DNA of 64,000 nucleotides from Flaccisagitta enflata (taxonomy: Eukaryota > Chaetognatha > Sagittoidea > Aphragmophora). Shown piece by piece: positions 10,621 through 22,395 of the stretch. The DNA lies in contig OZ231126.1 of NCBI GenBank assembly GCA_965153355.1, forward strand, positions 60,760,001 through 60,824,000, given 5' to 3'. Each line of letters opens with the position of its first letter. Position 1 is the first letter of the stretch. The notes below the pieces were generated by a model that did not search any database, was not told where the DNA came from, and saw nothing but the letters and a program-made list of their open reading frames with translations. The translations under genes were made by a program, and so were the position numbers.

Positions 10621-12960
10621 CGGGTGCCCTCTGATAGATCGCTTGCTAAGGACGCGAAAATCGCGAATATCGCAAAAAATGCATATATTAGCTTTTTAAA
10701 ACTTTTCTTAATCTTAATTCCCCCAGTCCTGTAGCAGTTATCCTTGCTGTTAAAGCTTCTTTAATAGATAAACTTTTATGGAAAACAAAAATTTTGGCTC
10801 TGATCATCATGTACACTTGATTACATCACTATTTGTAAAGTCAAAAAACGCAAAAATAGTGAAAATTACAAAAATGAGCTGATTTTATTCCTTCTTGACC
10901 ATATCAATCATCTTATCCTCACTCACACCATTCATTTGACCATTATGTGAGCTGCATCAGCTTTATGACCTTGAGTCACCATTTGCTTTGTCTATTCATG
11001 GGTCCCTGAATCCTTAGGCAAAAGTCTAGAAATAAAAAATTGAGCGCTTTAGAAGCTTTTGGTGTATGTCTAAGGGAGGGTGGCATGGGGTGTGGAAGTT
11101 GGACTACCCTGCCTACCCATCTGTTACTTGTTGATCTGTTTTTGACTCAACAAGGTTGGATACACGGCTACCCTGGTCTTGTGTGGGTGGGCAGGGGCAC
11201 TGATATAGAAGGTCACTTGGGCATTTGGGCAGGAGCAGTGGGTTCTAAACGCTCAAAAACGCCAAAAAAATAGTAGCAAAAGTGTTAGATGGCTATCAGT
11301 ACCCATTGCCCCTATGTGAGTGTATGTGAATGCATAATGGAGAGAGGGGCAGCGGCCCTGAAGGGGCCAATGACATTTGCTTAGTAAGTTTTGCGGCTCT
11401 AGGCTTGAATTGAGCATCACTAATGGGATTTGAGCCAATATGCTGGGATTTGAGCCTTGATGCTGGGATGTGAGGCTTGAGGTTGGGATTTGAGCCTTGA
11501 GGCTGAGATTTGAGCCTTGAGGTTGTGATTTGAGCCTTGAGGCTAGGATTTGAGCCTCAAGGCTGACATATGAGCTTCATGGCTAGAATATGAACTTCAA
11601 AGGGGGTGGATGGACCAACCAATCGGCTGACTGATGGAATTAGGGATGGATAGACAAAGTGGAATGTCTAAAAATGATACCACCGAGGTGGTAGTGGTGT
11701 ATCTATTTGCAATTTTACTTAATTTGAAGCAAGGTATTCAAATCTTAAACAAGTGACACGGGGTCAAAATATTGTCGCGGATGGGTGAGCTGGGCGTCCT
11801 ACCCCCATCCACACCCCAACCCTCACACACAAACATAAACAAAAAGTATCTAAAATGCGTTTTTTCCCCACTTTCCGACTCAATCATTACAGACCAATGA
11901 ACGGACTGACGGATGGACGGACTGTCGGACCAACGGACAAAGCCTCTTATAGAGTTGCATGTCTGCACTAAAAATAATAATAGATCCATGTCATATTTTG
12001 GGCCATGATCATGCATGAATGATTGTAAATGTAAGTGAGAATATGCAGGGCAGCAGTCCCCAAGTGGATGAAGTCCTATGATGAGATGGGCTCATGAATA
12101 AACTGATACAAATATTCTACAGCTGCTGCCCAAAAAGCTTTTTTGAGGGTGAAGGGGTGATTCTAGGAGGGTTTCAGAGTGGGGAATCTAAATCTGCAGT
12201 CAGCTTAGCCGCTTAAGATATGTAGGTCTGCAGGGTTGTAAAGCATTGCACTGAAGGATTTTCTGTTTCTGTGAGAAATACTGATCAAGCTTAAACCCTT
12301 TTCAAAGGATCAGAGGCAATGGGACCGCTGCTCTTTTTACTCTCGCTTGCAATCACAATCATGCAAAGCAGTGCCAAAATATAACAAAGATCTAAGACTA
12401 TTCTTTACTTTAGTTGGATTCCTTGCCCCAAAACAAATAAAATTGCAAATAGAAACACCCCCAATGCCTTAGTGAGTAGCATTGTTGAAGATAGGACGGA
12501 GAAGCAATAAAATAAGTGTACTCGATTTTCACAATTTTCACAATTTTTGTTATTTTTGGGTTTTTCGCGTTTTTTTACTTCACCAATACTTATGTAATCC
12601 AGTGTACCTGATGCACAGAACGAAAATTCTTGTTGCTCTTCCAAGTTGATATGTTATAGAAGCTGTACCAGCTAGGAGGACTGCAAAAGGACTGGGGTAG
12701 TTGAGATTAAGACAAGGTGGAAGTAGCTAATTTTTGCGTTTTTTGCGATTTTTGCATTTTTCGCCTCCTTAGCAAGCTTTCTATTAGAGGGCACCCGTTG
12801 CACATTTTTCAAAAAACTCATAAACCAACAATCATTTTGGTCCTAGAGGATGTCGATAGTCCCAAAGGAATACCTCTTTTGATAACTTTTTGAAGTACCC
12901 TTCAGAACCAGCCTTTCTGGGATGCCCTAGCAAATATAAAATTTCGAATGATTTGAAATT
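10480..12960. mobile_element. Long foldback element with nested repeats
   Basis: The arms are imperfect reverse complements. atcctctaggaccaaaacga near 10567 matches tggtcctagaggatgtcgat near 12839. gtgcaacgggtgccctctga near 10615 matches agagggcacccgttgcac near 12786. ccccagtcctgtagcag near 10721 matches a degraded counterpart near 12690. The loop carries a family M-like array (11340-11600; ttgagccttgaggctgggat repeats) and a family H copy (about 11750-11972) with a decayed hairpin. Confidence 0.65.
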
Positions 12961-13468
12961 AACCCATCTTGATCAAAACGACACTGTATAAGAGGAATGA
13001 CTAGCTAGCAATTGTGATATGCATATAGTATAAGATCTGCCATGATTATCTTAGGTAGCAGCAGTGAAAAAAATCAGGTTTTCTTCTGCAGTTCACGGAC
13101 CATTTGTTTTCAATAAAAGATCAATCACAAGAAGTAGAGACCAGACTAATTAATGCAAAGTGGGTACTGGAATAAAGGGAACAGTGTGATTTCATGGAAA
13201 GTGTAAACAAAAAAAAAACAAGGAAGCGCTAGCCTACACATTCGCTGAAAAAGACAGCAAGGGAAGACATGACAGCTGTTCACTGGTGCGACCAAAAGGT
13301 CACGACGTAAAACGAGTTTAAATTTACAACGATGCGATCACAGTCCACAGATGCGATCTCAATAGGAAAATCTTGAGACCGAAACAACGATGGCCCCTCG
13401 CGACAAAACACCCACCGAGATCGTTTCATAACGTTTCATTATTTTACAGTCAAATAAGTTAAACAAGT
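12961..13468. other. ACSL 3' flank, no other gene
   Basis: AT-rich sequence downstream of the ACSL stop on the minus strand. No repeat unit or open frame of note. Confidence 0.5.
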
Positions 13469-13473
13469 TTATT
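13468..13473 (-). promoter_or_regulatory. Candidate poly(A) signal overlapping the ACSL stop codon
   Basis: Minus-strand AATAAA overlaps the TAA stop (GAATAAAC), with a second AATAAA a few codons upstream inside the coding sequence. If used, the 3' UTR would be extremely short, so another site further downstream is possible. Confidence 0.25.
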
Positions 13474-16400
13474 CTAATTTATTGTACATGACGGCGATCT
13501 CTCTTGAAAAGAGCTTTTTAAGCGAGGGCCTTTTCGTCTTGAAAGTCGGGGTCAGCAACTCGTTTTCGACGGTCCACAACGTCGAACTGAGCACCACGTC
13601 CTTGACCATTTCGAAGCTTTTGAGGCCGCCCTTTTTGGCGACCTGCGCCATTTCCGCTAAGACGGCGGATTTGCATCGAGGGTCTTTGATGAGGGCGTCG
13701 AACTGCTGATCGGTGAGTTCGTCGCCCAGATTGTCTGATCGGATGTTTGTCGCCGCCCAGCGATTGACGGCTTCGCGATCCGGAACAACAACCGCCACCA
13801 GACTCGATTTGAGACTCTCACCGTGGACAAAAATTTGCCCGACGAGGCTGGCACTGTAAAACATCAAGATTTAGATTAGAATACTTGCATTAGAGTACTT
13901 GCATTTTGATAAACATCGGTGTTGATGAGCAACGATACATTACATATATTGATGAGTGCCGACCAACCACCATACTCTCTAGAGGTCCTCAGTTCTCACC
14001 CTAAGTAAACGTTTTCGATCTTTTCTGGCGCGATGTATTCTCCTTGCGACAGTTTGAAAATGTGCTTTTTCCTATCGACGATTTTGAGAGCGCCGTTGAG
14101 TTGCCAGGTGCCGATGTCGCCGGTATGAAGCCATCCATCGGCGTCGAGTGACTCGGCCGTCTTTTCCGGGTCGTTTAAGTAGCCCTTAAACACGCTCGGG
14201 CCTTTTACGCAAATCTCGCCGCGACCGTCTTTCGCCCAACAATCCATTTCCGGTACGTCGACCAGCCGTATGCGTGCGCTCGGCAACGGGGGACCAACCT
14301 GTTTGACATCGGGAATGTTTGCAATTCACACTAACTAGGGACGTATATAATTAAGTCGCTTTTGACTAACCCCCCCCCTTGACTGTTTTTTCCCCGCGTC
14401 GCATCGCATTACAGAATGTATAGTTTGTATACCTCCCCCATGCACCAAGTTGTACATCCGAAAGTGGTTCATAAACTTTGTATTTCCCTTTAGTTTCACC
14501 CCCCCCCCCTCAGCACTGCAATAAGGATGATGAGAACACTTTTGAATTTAGCCAGAAGCCAGGGGACTAAAAGAGTGTTTGATAATGAAAACTTACCACT
14601 CCAGTTTCCAAGTCTCCCGGAATCTGGGTTGTGCAAATTGCGGTACTTTCTGTCGAACCAAAACCCTCGAAAACGATAGCTCCCATGGCACACCTCGCAA
14701 ACTGCATAACCTGAGTAAGAGCGAAATGAAATCAAAGATGAAAATTCTTCAATGTTCTTATACAAACGTCAGACGGGGCTGCCGCTTATTCAAAGCATTC
14801 AGGGACGTTTTTGCGAAACAAAGAAATTCCTTACCCGTCCGGAGAGCGGAGCCGAACCGCAAAAGATAGCCCGAACTCTTCCACCAAGTTTCTGATGAAT
14901 TTGCTTGAAGACAATCTTGTCCCACATGGAATTATTCCTGAAGATGCCTTTCTCCAGCTCCATCTGCTTCCGTTTCAGGGCGAATTTCAGCATATTTTCC
15001 TTCATCTTGGACTCTGCAAATGGGGACAATGGAAAATCATGGATCCGAAAACAAAAGAATCGATCTGAATGTATTTTTTTCAAAGGAAAAATTGATCTTC
15101 TACTATTAATAATACTCCATTGCAAAATAGTCACTAATGACAAGTAGGAACGGACCTTTCGCTTTGGCCATGATGCTGTCGTAGATTTTGTTGAGCAGAC
15201 GAGGCACAGTGGGAAAAATCGTCGGTCTCAAAGCTTGCATGTCGTCCGTTAGCAACTTTATATTGCCTTGATAGAAGCCGATACATCCACCGTGAGCCAA
15301 AAGCGTACTTACCACAACCTTGAATCGAAGATCGGCTTATTATTTGAAACTGAATTCAAAATATTCCGGGAAATTCAACTTGAGGACAACATATATGACG
15401 ATATGAGAGAGAGAGTCGGAAGAGGCTAACCTGTTCGAAACTGTGAGCGAGAGGGAGATAGGAAAGATGACAATCCTCTGGGCCGAAAGTAAGCGATTGC
15501 TGCCACACTCCTTGACCAACGTGGGCGACAACGCCGGCGGCGGTGGCGCAGTAGTTGCCGTGCGTAATCAGGGCACCCTGCAAAAATGGAGTGATAAAAA
15601 GAGGGTGGCATGAGGACGTACTAACCTAACAAGGCCAACACCTATAAGTCGCGTGCGGGACTTACAGAATGACTTAGAATGACTTAGAATGACTTAGAAT
15701 GACTTAGAATGACTTAGAATGACTTAGAATGACTTAGAATGACTTAGAATGACTCAGCATAATCTTAAATGACTTTAAATGACTTACAGAAATAAAATTG
15801 ATAAAAAAAGTAAAAGTGTGACGGACCAACAGACGGACGGACGGACGGACAAAGTGGGGTGTAGAGTCGCGTGCACGCGACTAATAAGTTCAAAGAATCC
15901 CGACAAACCTAGTCCCTAGTTGTATACATAAAAACAGGAATCCACCAAATGAACTAACCTTTGGGTTACCAGTCGTTCCACTGGTGTAGCACACGACGGC
16001 AAGATCGGTTGATTTAGGATAGCACTCCCTCGCTGGATGCAAAGCTCCGAGGCTGAGAATCTAGAGCGAAGACAGGGAAAATGAAGAAAAGTGTTAAGGT
16101 TTTTGAGGAGATCTAAGAAGGATCTTCGACAGACAGTCTTATAAGAGAGCAAAAGACAGAGAGAAAGAAGGAAAAATAGAGAAAGAAGGAAAAATAGAGA
16201 AAAAAGGAAAAATAGAGAAAGAAAGAGAGAAAGAAAGAGAGAAAGAAAGAGAGAAAGAGAGAAAGAAAGAGAGAAAGAAAGAGAGAAAGAAAGAGAAAAG
16301 AGAGAAAAAAAGAGAAAGAAAGAGAAAAAAAGAGAAAGGGAAAGAAAGAGAAAGCGGGAAAGAAGATATAAAGAGGGAAAGAACGAGAGAAAGGACGAAC

Positions 16401-18690
16401 GAACGAAAGAACGAAAGAAAGAAAGATGCCAGAGAGCAAACACAAGATTCAATGAGAATCGAGGCGAATCACAGAGAGCCGTCAGACGTACAGATTCGGA
16501 CGGTTATATGTCACTTTCTAACCCACCCTACCCTACAGGCCAAACCAATAATGGTAGAGACTTGAAATTTGGTATGTAAAGTCATTAGAGGGATACTTTT
16601 GGGGTCATCAGAGGGATTTTTTAATTTTTGCCCCATAGCCGAGATATAAAGACGGGTGGGTCACAAAATTTTTTTTTGATTTTTTTTCTTTCTTTTTTTT
16701 TTGTAGTACTAGGTAAATATAGTTTATCCAATTTAAAAAAATCCAAAAACCAATCCATATTTCTCAGAATAAACAAAATTATACACATTTTAATGTTGAA
16801 ACAAAACATTTTTCCATTATTGAAAATACTGCAAATCAGATTTTTACAATCATTTTTGGTTTTTCATGTCCACTTAAGCTCGATACAACATATGCAATTG
16901 AAAACATCAAAAATTTCAAAAAAAAAAAAAAAAATACAAAGATATTTCAATCCTCAAGGGTTGCCCCACGCCACCCCCATATCTCCGCTCAGGGGCGAAA
17001 ATTAAAAAATCCCTCTGATGGCCCCAAAATTATTCTCCCAGTGACTTTACATATTAAATTTCAAGCCTCTACCAATATTAGTTTGACCTGTAAACAAGGC
17101 CGGATACACGGCAATCCAGTCGCGGACGGTTTGGCAGGGGCGGTGCGAAAACTGCTCTGGATTCAAAAATGTGAAGGACCTACCGACACGGCAAGGTGTA
17201 GAGTCGCGTGTCCGCGACTAAAAAGTGACATGTAACATCTTATATTCCGTCCGAATCTGTAATCGGTAATCCCCGATTAATCTCCCTAATTGATCCGAGC
17301 CAAGATCGGTCGGACAGGTGTAATCCTTGAATCTCCGACAGAGCGGTAATCGCGGATTTCCAATAAAGATCTTACCTCTTCAAAGGAGCAAATTTCAACT
17401 CCCGCTTCTTTAGCCTCGGTGATCAATTCTTCGCCAAGAGGCTCGATCATGATGACCCTAGACAACGGCGACTTTTGACTCTCCGCCGCTGAATTTTTAG
17501 CGATGGCGATGACGTGTTTGGCTCTCTCAGCCGTATCGCACAAAACCGTACAGATAGAAGCTTGATTGACGATAAAGGAACAAGCTTCCGGGCCGAGAGT
17601 GTCGTAGAGTGGAATCACCACCAGCGAATTGAACCACGCCCCTTCGGCGGCGATCATCCACTGCGGCGAATTTTGGGCGTATATCCCCAAATATGGCTTG
17701 GTCCGAGGATTCATGCCCTTTTTCGTCAGTCCTGTCACAGTAATCAAGAATTAGAATCAACGATTGATTTTCATGAACAACGAACTGTGGGATTTGTCTG
17801 TCTAAAGCACTCCTATGAGAGACGGCAAAAACACGCGCGGCATAAAAATCAATTTATACCTGATCCGAAATTCTTTGCCCGTTGATAGACATCTTGATAA
17901 GTGAGCCAGGAAAAGGGCTGATCCGGGGCTGGTCGCCATCCGAAACACCGACTATCAGACTGAGAAGCGACTCGGTGGCCTCGAAGGAAGCAGTCGACGA
18001 GCGTGTGACATTCGTTGAAAGGTGACGTCACCAACACGCCATCTTGACATACGCTGGACACGCGAGATCCGTCACCCTGAAGGATGAATGCGGGCAAGAA
18101 ACGGTTATGGTGTCCCATTATAATATCCACCTTAATGGGATACAGATTGCCATGAGAAATGATTCACTCTTCACTGAATCTCCGACAATCGATTTCAGCT
18201 TCAGATCGAAGGACTTGACCGATCATCGCGAGTAATTACAATCTGTGATTTGCCACTTTTCATACTCATTCCTGTTTATTTGTCAAACAGAAAGAAGGGT
18301 GCAAAATGAGAAAATGAAATGCAGTAATACCCAACCACGACCAGGCTGATCAGCAACTGCTTCAGAAGAAACAAAATAGTAAAAAAATAATAACGACAAT
18401 CAGTCAACAATAACAACTGAAAGCAGACGGAATCTTCCTAATGGTCCACTAATGATCCATAAATAATAAAGCTGCTAGCAGAGCACCACCGAGTTTGAGA
18501 AACAGTGGTGTGCTCTCGAGGTAATTCATCATAATCGTAGGTAGAGTAAAATGTTTACTAATAAACTTACCTCGGACGAGGGTACAGACTGAAGTTTGAG
18601 GGGATTTTCGGCCATATAGTACTTTTTCCCTTGCAATTTCCATTTAGAGGATGCTCTTCTGTCGGCGGCGTTTGTGGGCCGCGCAAACGC
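13469..18690 (-). CDS. ACSL: Long-chain acyl-CoA synthetase, ACSL1/5/6 type, 5' end missing
   Basis: Ten exons on the minus strand with agreeing phases: 18690-18571, 18076-17860, 17731-17376, 16060-15959, 15577-15431, 15318-15156, 15013-14835, 14710-14597, 14298-14000 and 13853-13469. They encode 693 residues from the first identified exon, close to the full family length of about 700. The enzyme activates fatty acids with ATP to acyl-CoA at ER, mitochondrial or peroxisomal membranes. Seen: IYAQNSPQWM...VVIPLYDTLG; the AMP-binding P-loop YTSGTTGNPKG near residue 256; YLPLAHSFEQ; FPTVPRLLNKIYD; and the fatty-acyl-CoA synthetase signature DGWLHTGDIG...LKIVDRKKHIFKL...GEYIAPEKIE near 515-560. 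The usual YGQTE adenylate motif reads FGSTE here. The starting methionine and any N-terminal membrane anchor lie upstream of 18690 and were not found with confidence. Introns carry several mobile elements. Confidence 0.93.
15631..15885 (+). mobile_element. Family H element, long form with internal 10-bp array
   Basis: Starts at aacaaggccaacacctataa. A subterminal AGTCGCGTGC lies at 15647-15656, followed by a tgacttagaa array (10-bp unit, about nine to ten copies, 15660-15770). Then come gacggaccaacagacggacg, aaagtggggtgtag and the end hairpin AGTCGCGTGCACGCGACT (15865-15882). It lies in an ACSL intron. The same long form occurs at both mirrored positions of the 43418-47032 palindrome. Confidence 0.8.
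16135..16440. repeat. GA-rich microsatellite tract
   Basis: Irregular gaaagagagaaagaaa repeats in the ACSL intron. The opposite strand gives spurious Ser/Leu/Phe open frames over 100 codons. Confidence 0.9.
16491..17259. mobile_element. TA-flanked inverted-repeat element (Tc1/mariner-like MITE), with nested insertion
   Basis: Flanked by TA on each side (16489-16490 and 17260-17261). Ends are cagattcggacgg at left and ccgtccgaatctg at right, and the inverted homology extends inward through atgtcacttt and most of both arms. A second copy lies at 59796-60492. A family H element (about 17095-17220) is inserted in the right arm. TA target and CAG-starting ends suggest the Tc1/mariner group; no transposase is present. 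Confidence 0.8.
17095..17220 (+). mobile_element. Family H element nested in the TA-flanked MITE
   Basis: Begins aacaaggccggatacacggc, has AGTCGCGGAC at 17118-17127, and ends with hairpin AGTCGCGTGTCCGCGACT at 17202-17219 followed by A. The last ten hairpin bases, GTCCGCGACT, are the exact complement of the 5' motif. Compared with the opposite arm of the host element, about 15 bp (the gggtagggtgggtta segment) are missing at the insertion point. Confidence 0.75.
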
Positions 18691-18838
18691 CTGCAGAGAA
18701 AACAAGAGAGAGAATATATTAAGAATTATTGCCATATTCTCAGATACGAGTGTCGCACATGCTCTAATGCATGCATGTTAGCTATTTCTTTTTCGTTATT
18801 ACTTGCGCTATGCTAGTTATTTTTCGCCATGTGAATTA

Positions 18839-19604
18839 GGGGGGGTGGGGCAAATGGGGCCACTTTTACTGTTTTTGTTTGGGGAATTTTTTCAAATAAT
18901 CCCCTTATGCAATTGATTTCCATGTTAAAGTAGCATTTATCCATAGGTTTAGGGCTGATATAATGAATTCCAGAGTGGGCCCCATAGGGGCCCATATTTT
19001 TTAAAAAACCTGATGTGGCCCAATTTACCCCAGGTGGGGTAAAAATCTTTTTGCCAGGATGCCAGGAGCTAAGTTGGGGTTTGATCTAATTATGTAATTG
19101 CCAAATTCCTTTTATTTTACAAACTAAAAAAAGATAATTATTCCTGGGCCAGAAAATGTCGCATTTTACAGCCATGAAGAATCTGCTAACAAAGAAATTA
19201 AAGGAATTTCCTGGTGGCCCGATTTACCCCACATTTTGATCATCTTCTCATACAGCAAGACTAGCAAATTGGTATCAAAGATTCATGTGATGTGTAAGGT
19301 ATTGGACCTATTCACCACATCCAATACCGAAAAGTCACCCAAAATGACAATTGTCGAGGTTGTGCTAAAGTTTATCACAACCTATCAATTATCGTATCAG
19401 TAATGGTCAGGAATGAAGTTGTGCTGATGTTGCTGTTGCTGTTGCTGCAGCAGTTCTGAAGAAACATCACCCCTTCAACCCCATTGACTGGTGCAACTCA
19501 TGGCAGGATCATCACTACTTTTGTCCTAATATTCATTTCAGAAGTGACATTAATATACACAAGTGGCCCGATTTGCCCCTGGCCCAATTTGCCCCACCCT
19601 CCCC
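18839..19604. mobile_element. MITE-like element with GGGGTGGGGCAAAT inverted ends
   Basis: The left end reads gggggggtggggcaaatggg; the right end reads ggcccaatttgccccaccct then cccc. Both are bordered by TA (18837-18838 and 19605-19606). The interior is non-coding and includes further ggcccgatttgcccc copies. It lies just upstream of the first identified ACSL exon, probably in the first intron. Confidence 0.65.
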
Positions 19605-19929
19605 TACTTATTTTTTATTATTGATTCGCCGTGTTATGTGTGCAACAATTCATCCTATATAAAACTCATACAATTATCCAAATAAGAAACATTAAACTTT
19701 AAAGAAAAACTGAAAAAATACAGACATCTATATAGTGTAAGCTTCCATTACATACACATACATACCTAAAATATGGTTTTTAGAAACGCTATCAAAATTC
19801 CTGTGAATTACTCCCTGTGAATTACTTCTTTTATATCATGGATTTCTTTTAATATTGGCGCACCAATTTAGCCAAACTTTCAGTCAACATACACACATGA
19901 TACACACATGATTACACCATTGGGTCATT
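19605..19929. other. AT-rich spacer, no feature seen
   Basis: Short AT-rich interval between two inverted-repeat elements. No open frame or repeat unit stands out. Confidence 0.5.
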
Positions 19930-22250
19930 TCAGCACAAATCAACAAAACTATAAAACCCAAAAAAATAGATTTTTCTCATTTTTGGTGTACAGATAGCCC
20001 AAGTGGAGATATGCAAAAATCCCGAATTTTTTTGCTCTACGACGCGTATTTTGGATTTTACGGGGGTTTGAAATTTGGCCCCCTGGGGGTACCCCCAAAT
20101 CTTTAAACGGCCATAACTTGGCCTGTAGTTGAGCTAGAAAGATAATCTTGGTGTCAATCATCTAGTTTTGGACCAAAGAATATGATACAACAAAAAAAAT
20201 GGTCAAAAATTTTTTTTTGGGGGGGTGATTACCCCTAGGGGTGGTTATTTGGGGTACCTAGTACGGTGAAATTTGGAAAAATTCAAATTGAAAAAGAAAC
20301 TTCATGGCTTTTTGCATCATATTGAAATATAAAAAAACATGTGTATAGACCTCCTAAATGCTTAAAAAAAAAAATAAAATGACTTGTCGGGCCATTTTTC
20401 TCATTTTTACCCAAAAATGGCCTGAGAAGGGTAAAAATGAGAAAAATAGCCCGACAAGCCATTTTATTTATTTTTTTTCAGCATTTAGGAGGTCTATACA
20501 CATGTTTTTTATTTTTGAATATGATGCAAAACACCATTAAGTTTCTTTTTCAATTTGAATTTTTTCCAAATTTCACCATACTAGGTACCCTGGGGTACCC
20601 CAAATAACCACCCCTAGGGGTAATCACCCCCCCAAAAAAATTTTTTGACCTTTTTTTTTGTTGTATCATATTCTTTGGTCCAAAACTAGATGATTGACAC
20701 CAAGATTGTCTTTCTAGCTCAACTACAGGCCAAGTTATGGCCGTTTAAAGATTTGGGGGTACCCTCAGGGGGCCAAATTTCAAACCCCCGTAAAATCCAA
20801 AATACACGTTGTAGAGCAAGACAATTCGGGATTTTTTCATATCTCCACTTGGGCTACCTGTACACCAAAAATGAGAAAAATCTATTTTTTGGGGGGTTTT
20901 ATAGTTTTGTTGATTTGTGCTGAAATGACCCCATTCATTTACCCCGTCACCACCTGTCCGTCTGAGGAATAACGTTTTGTAGGGCTTCATAAAAGAGCAA
21001 AATGTGCGTACTACCTTGGGGAACACTAATCCAGGCTTGTTGGACCCAATATCAAGTGCGTATTCGTATGTCTCAAAAAAAGTGCCTGAAATGGCCATTT
21101 TTGGCGTTTTTTTGCTTAAAACCCATCTTAAAGTTGGACATGAGTCGTGAAATTTTACATGCACATGTATTACTAATTAAGCTGTATGTGAAAAATCATG
21201 AGGCTGTGAAATTTTTAAGGTACCTAAACTTTGAAAAAACGGCTTTTTTTATTTCTATTTTTAAAAATTTTAAAAACGGCTTTATTTTATTTATTTTTTT
21301 TTTCATGAAAAAAAATGTTACCCCCCTAAACGTTGACTGATTAAAACATAATTTTTACTGGAGGTAGCTCACATCATAGGCTACCTCTATGTAAAATTTC
21401 GTTAAAATTGGAGCATTTCAAGTACCGAAAATTGCGTTCAAAAATCAAAGATCCGGGGGGAAAAAAACCCGTCTTTGAGCCTGAGACGTTGCCATAATAT
21501 GGCAGGCACCTATGAACCATGGGCTAAAATTCCTTTAGGGGACTCATGGTGATGCCCAAGAAAATTTGGTGGTCCCAAGAGCCTTTTTTGGGTGTCAAAT
21601 AACAATTTAGTGAAGACCAAAGAACCAAAAAACGCATACATTGCCAATTTTAGGCCTTTTGCCAACCTGCAACCTAAATAAGATTTGAAATATCGCCCTG
21701 AAATTTCGCATGAACATGTATTAGACCCTAACTAAGCTTTATGTAAAAAAATTATGAGACTGTAAATTTAAAGGTACTTAAATTCTTAAATCGCAAAAAA
21801 GCCGGTTTTTCAAAATTGATTTTATACATACAGCTTAATCAGAGTGTAATACCTGTGCATGTAAAATTTCAGGGCCATATTTCAACTTTTTTTTAGCTTA
21901 CAAGTTGAAAAAAAAGGCCTAAAACTGACAATTTTTATGATTACTGGTTTTACGGTCTTCACTAAATCGTTATTTGACACCCAAAAAAAACTCAGTGCCA
22001 CCAAATTTTTTTTGGGTATCACCAAGAGTCCCCTAAAGGAATTTTAGCCCATGGTTCATAGGTACCTGCCATATTGTGGCAACATCTCAGGCACAAAGAC
22101 GATTTTTTTTCCCCTAAATTTTTGATTTTCAAACACAATTTTTGGTATTTAAAATGCTCGGATTTGGATGAAATTTTACATGGGAGGTAGTCCATGATGT
22201 GTAAAAATTTTGTCCAAATTGGTCAACGTTTAGGGGGGTATCATTTTTTT
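19930..22250. mobile_element. Compound foldback region, two adjacent inverted repeats
   Basis: First palindrome 19930-20935: arms meet near 20430 (gacttgtcgggccatttttc facing gaaaaatagcccgacaagcc) and are nearly perfect out to tagatttttctcatttttgg. Second palindrome about 21310-22245: ttacccccctaaacgttgac at left pairs with gtcaacgtttaggggggtat at right, and cccatggttcataggtacct pairs with its counterpart near 21505. The 20936-21310 link carries segments found in inverted order at 34300-34560 and 35580-35700, so this and the 34300-35780 region are one family. Confidence 0.75.
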
Positions 22251-22254
22251 TTTA

Positions 22255-22395
22255 TTCAAGTAGAGGGTAGTGAATAAACCACCCCTGCAAAATTCGAATT
22301 AAATCTGAAGTCTGGTTTATGAGATATTAGCTTATTTATGAAGAAATATATTACTAGGACTTAGGCAGTTTACATAGGCAAAGGGTAGGCAGTTT
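22255..22395 (+). repeat. Dispersed repeat R1, copy 1
   Basis: About 130 bp beginning acccctgcaaaattcgaatt and containing ttactaggacttaggcag. A second direct copy is at about 27885-28016, and a related phrase, acataggcaaagggtag, is near both. Confidence 0.8.

Noticed and set aside
15660-15770. tgacttagaa repeats as a regulatory binding-site cluster
   Set aside because: The same 10-bp array occurs at the same place inside two other family H copies, so it is part of the element.
18456-18545. Minus-strand MMNYLESTPLF...GALLAALLF frame with an ACSL-like membrane anchor look
   Set aside because: It lies downstream of the exon it should precede, has no usable donor before its stop and would need an alternative promoter; coincidence is more likely.
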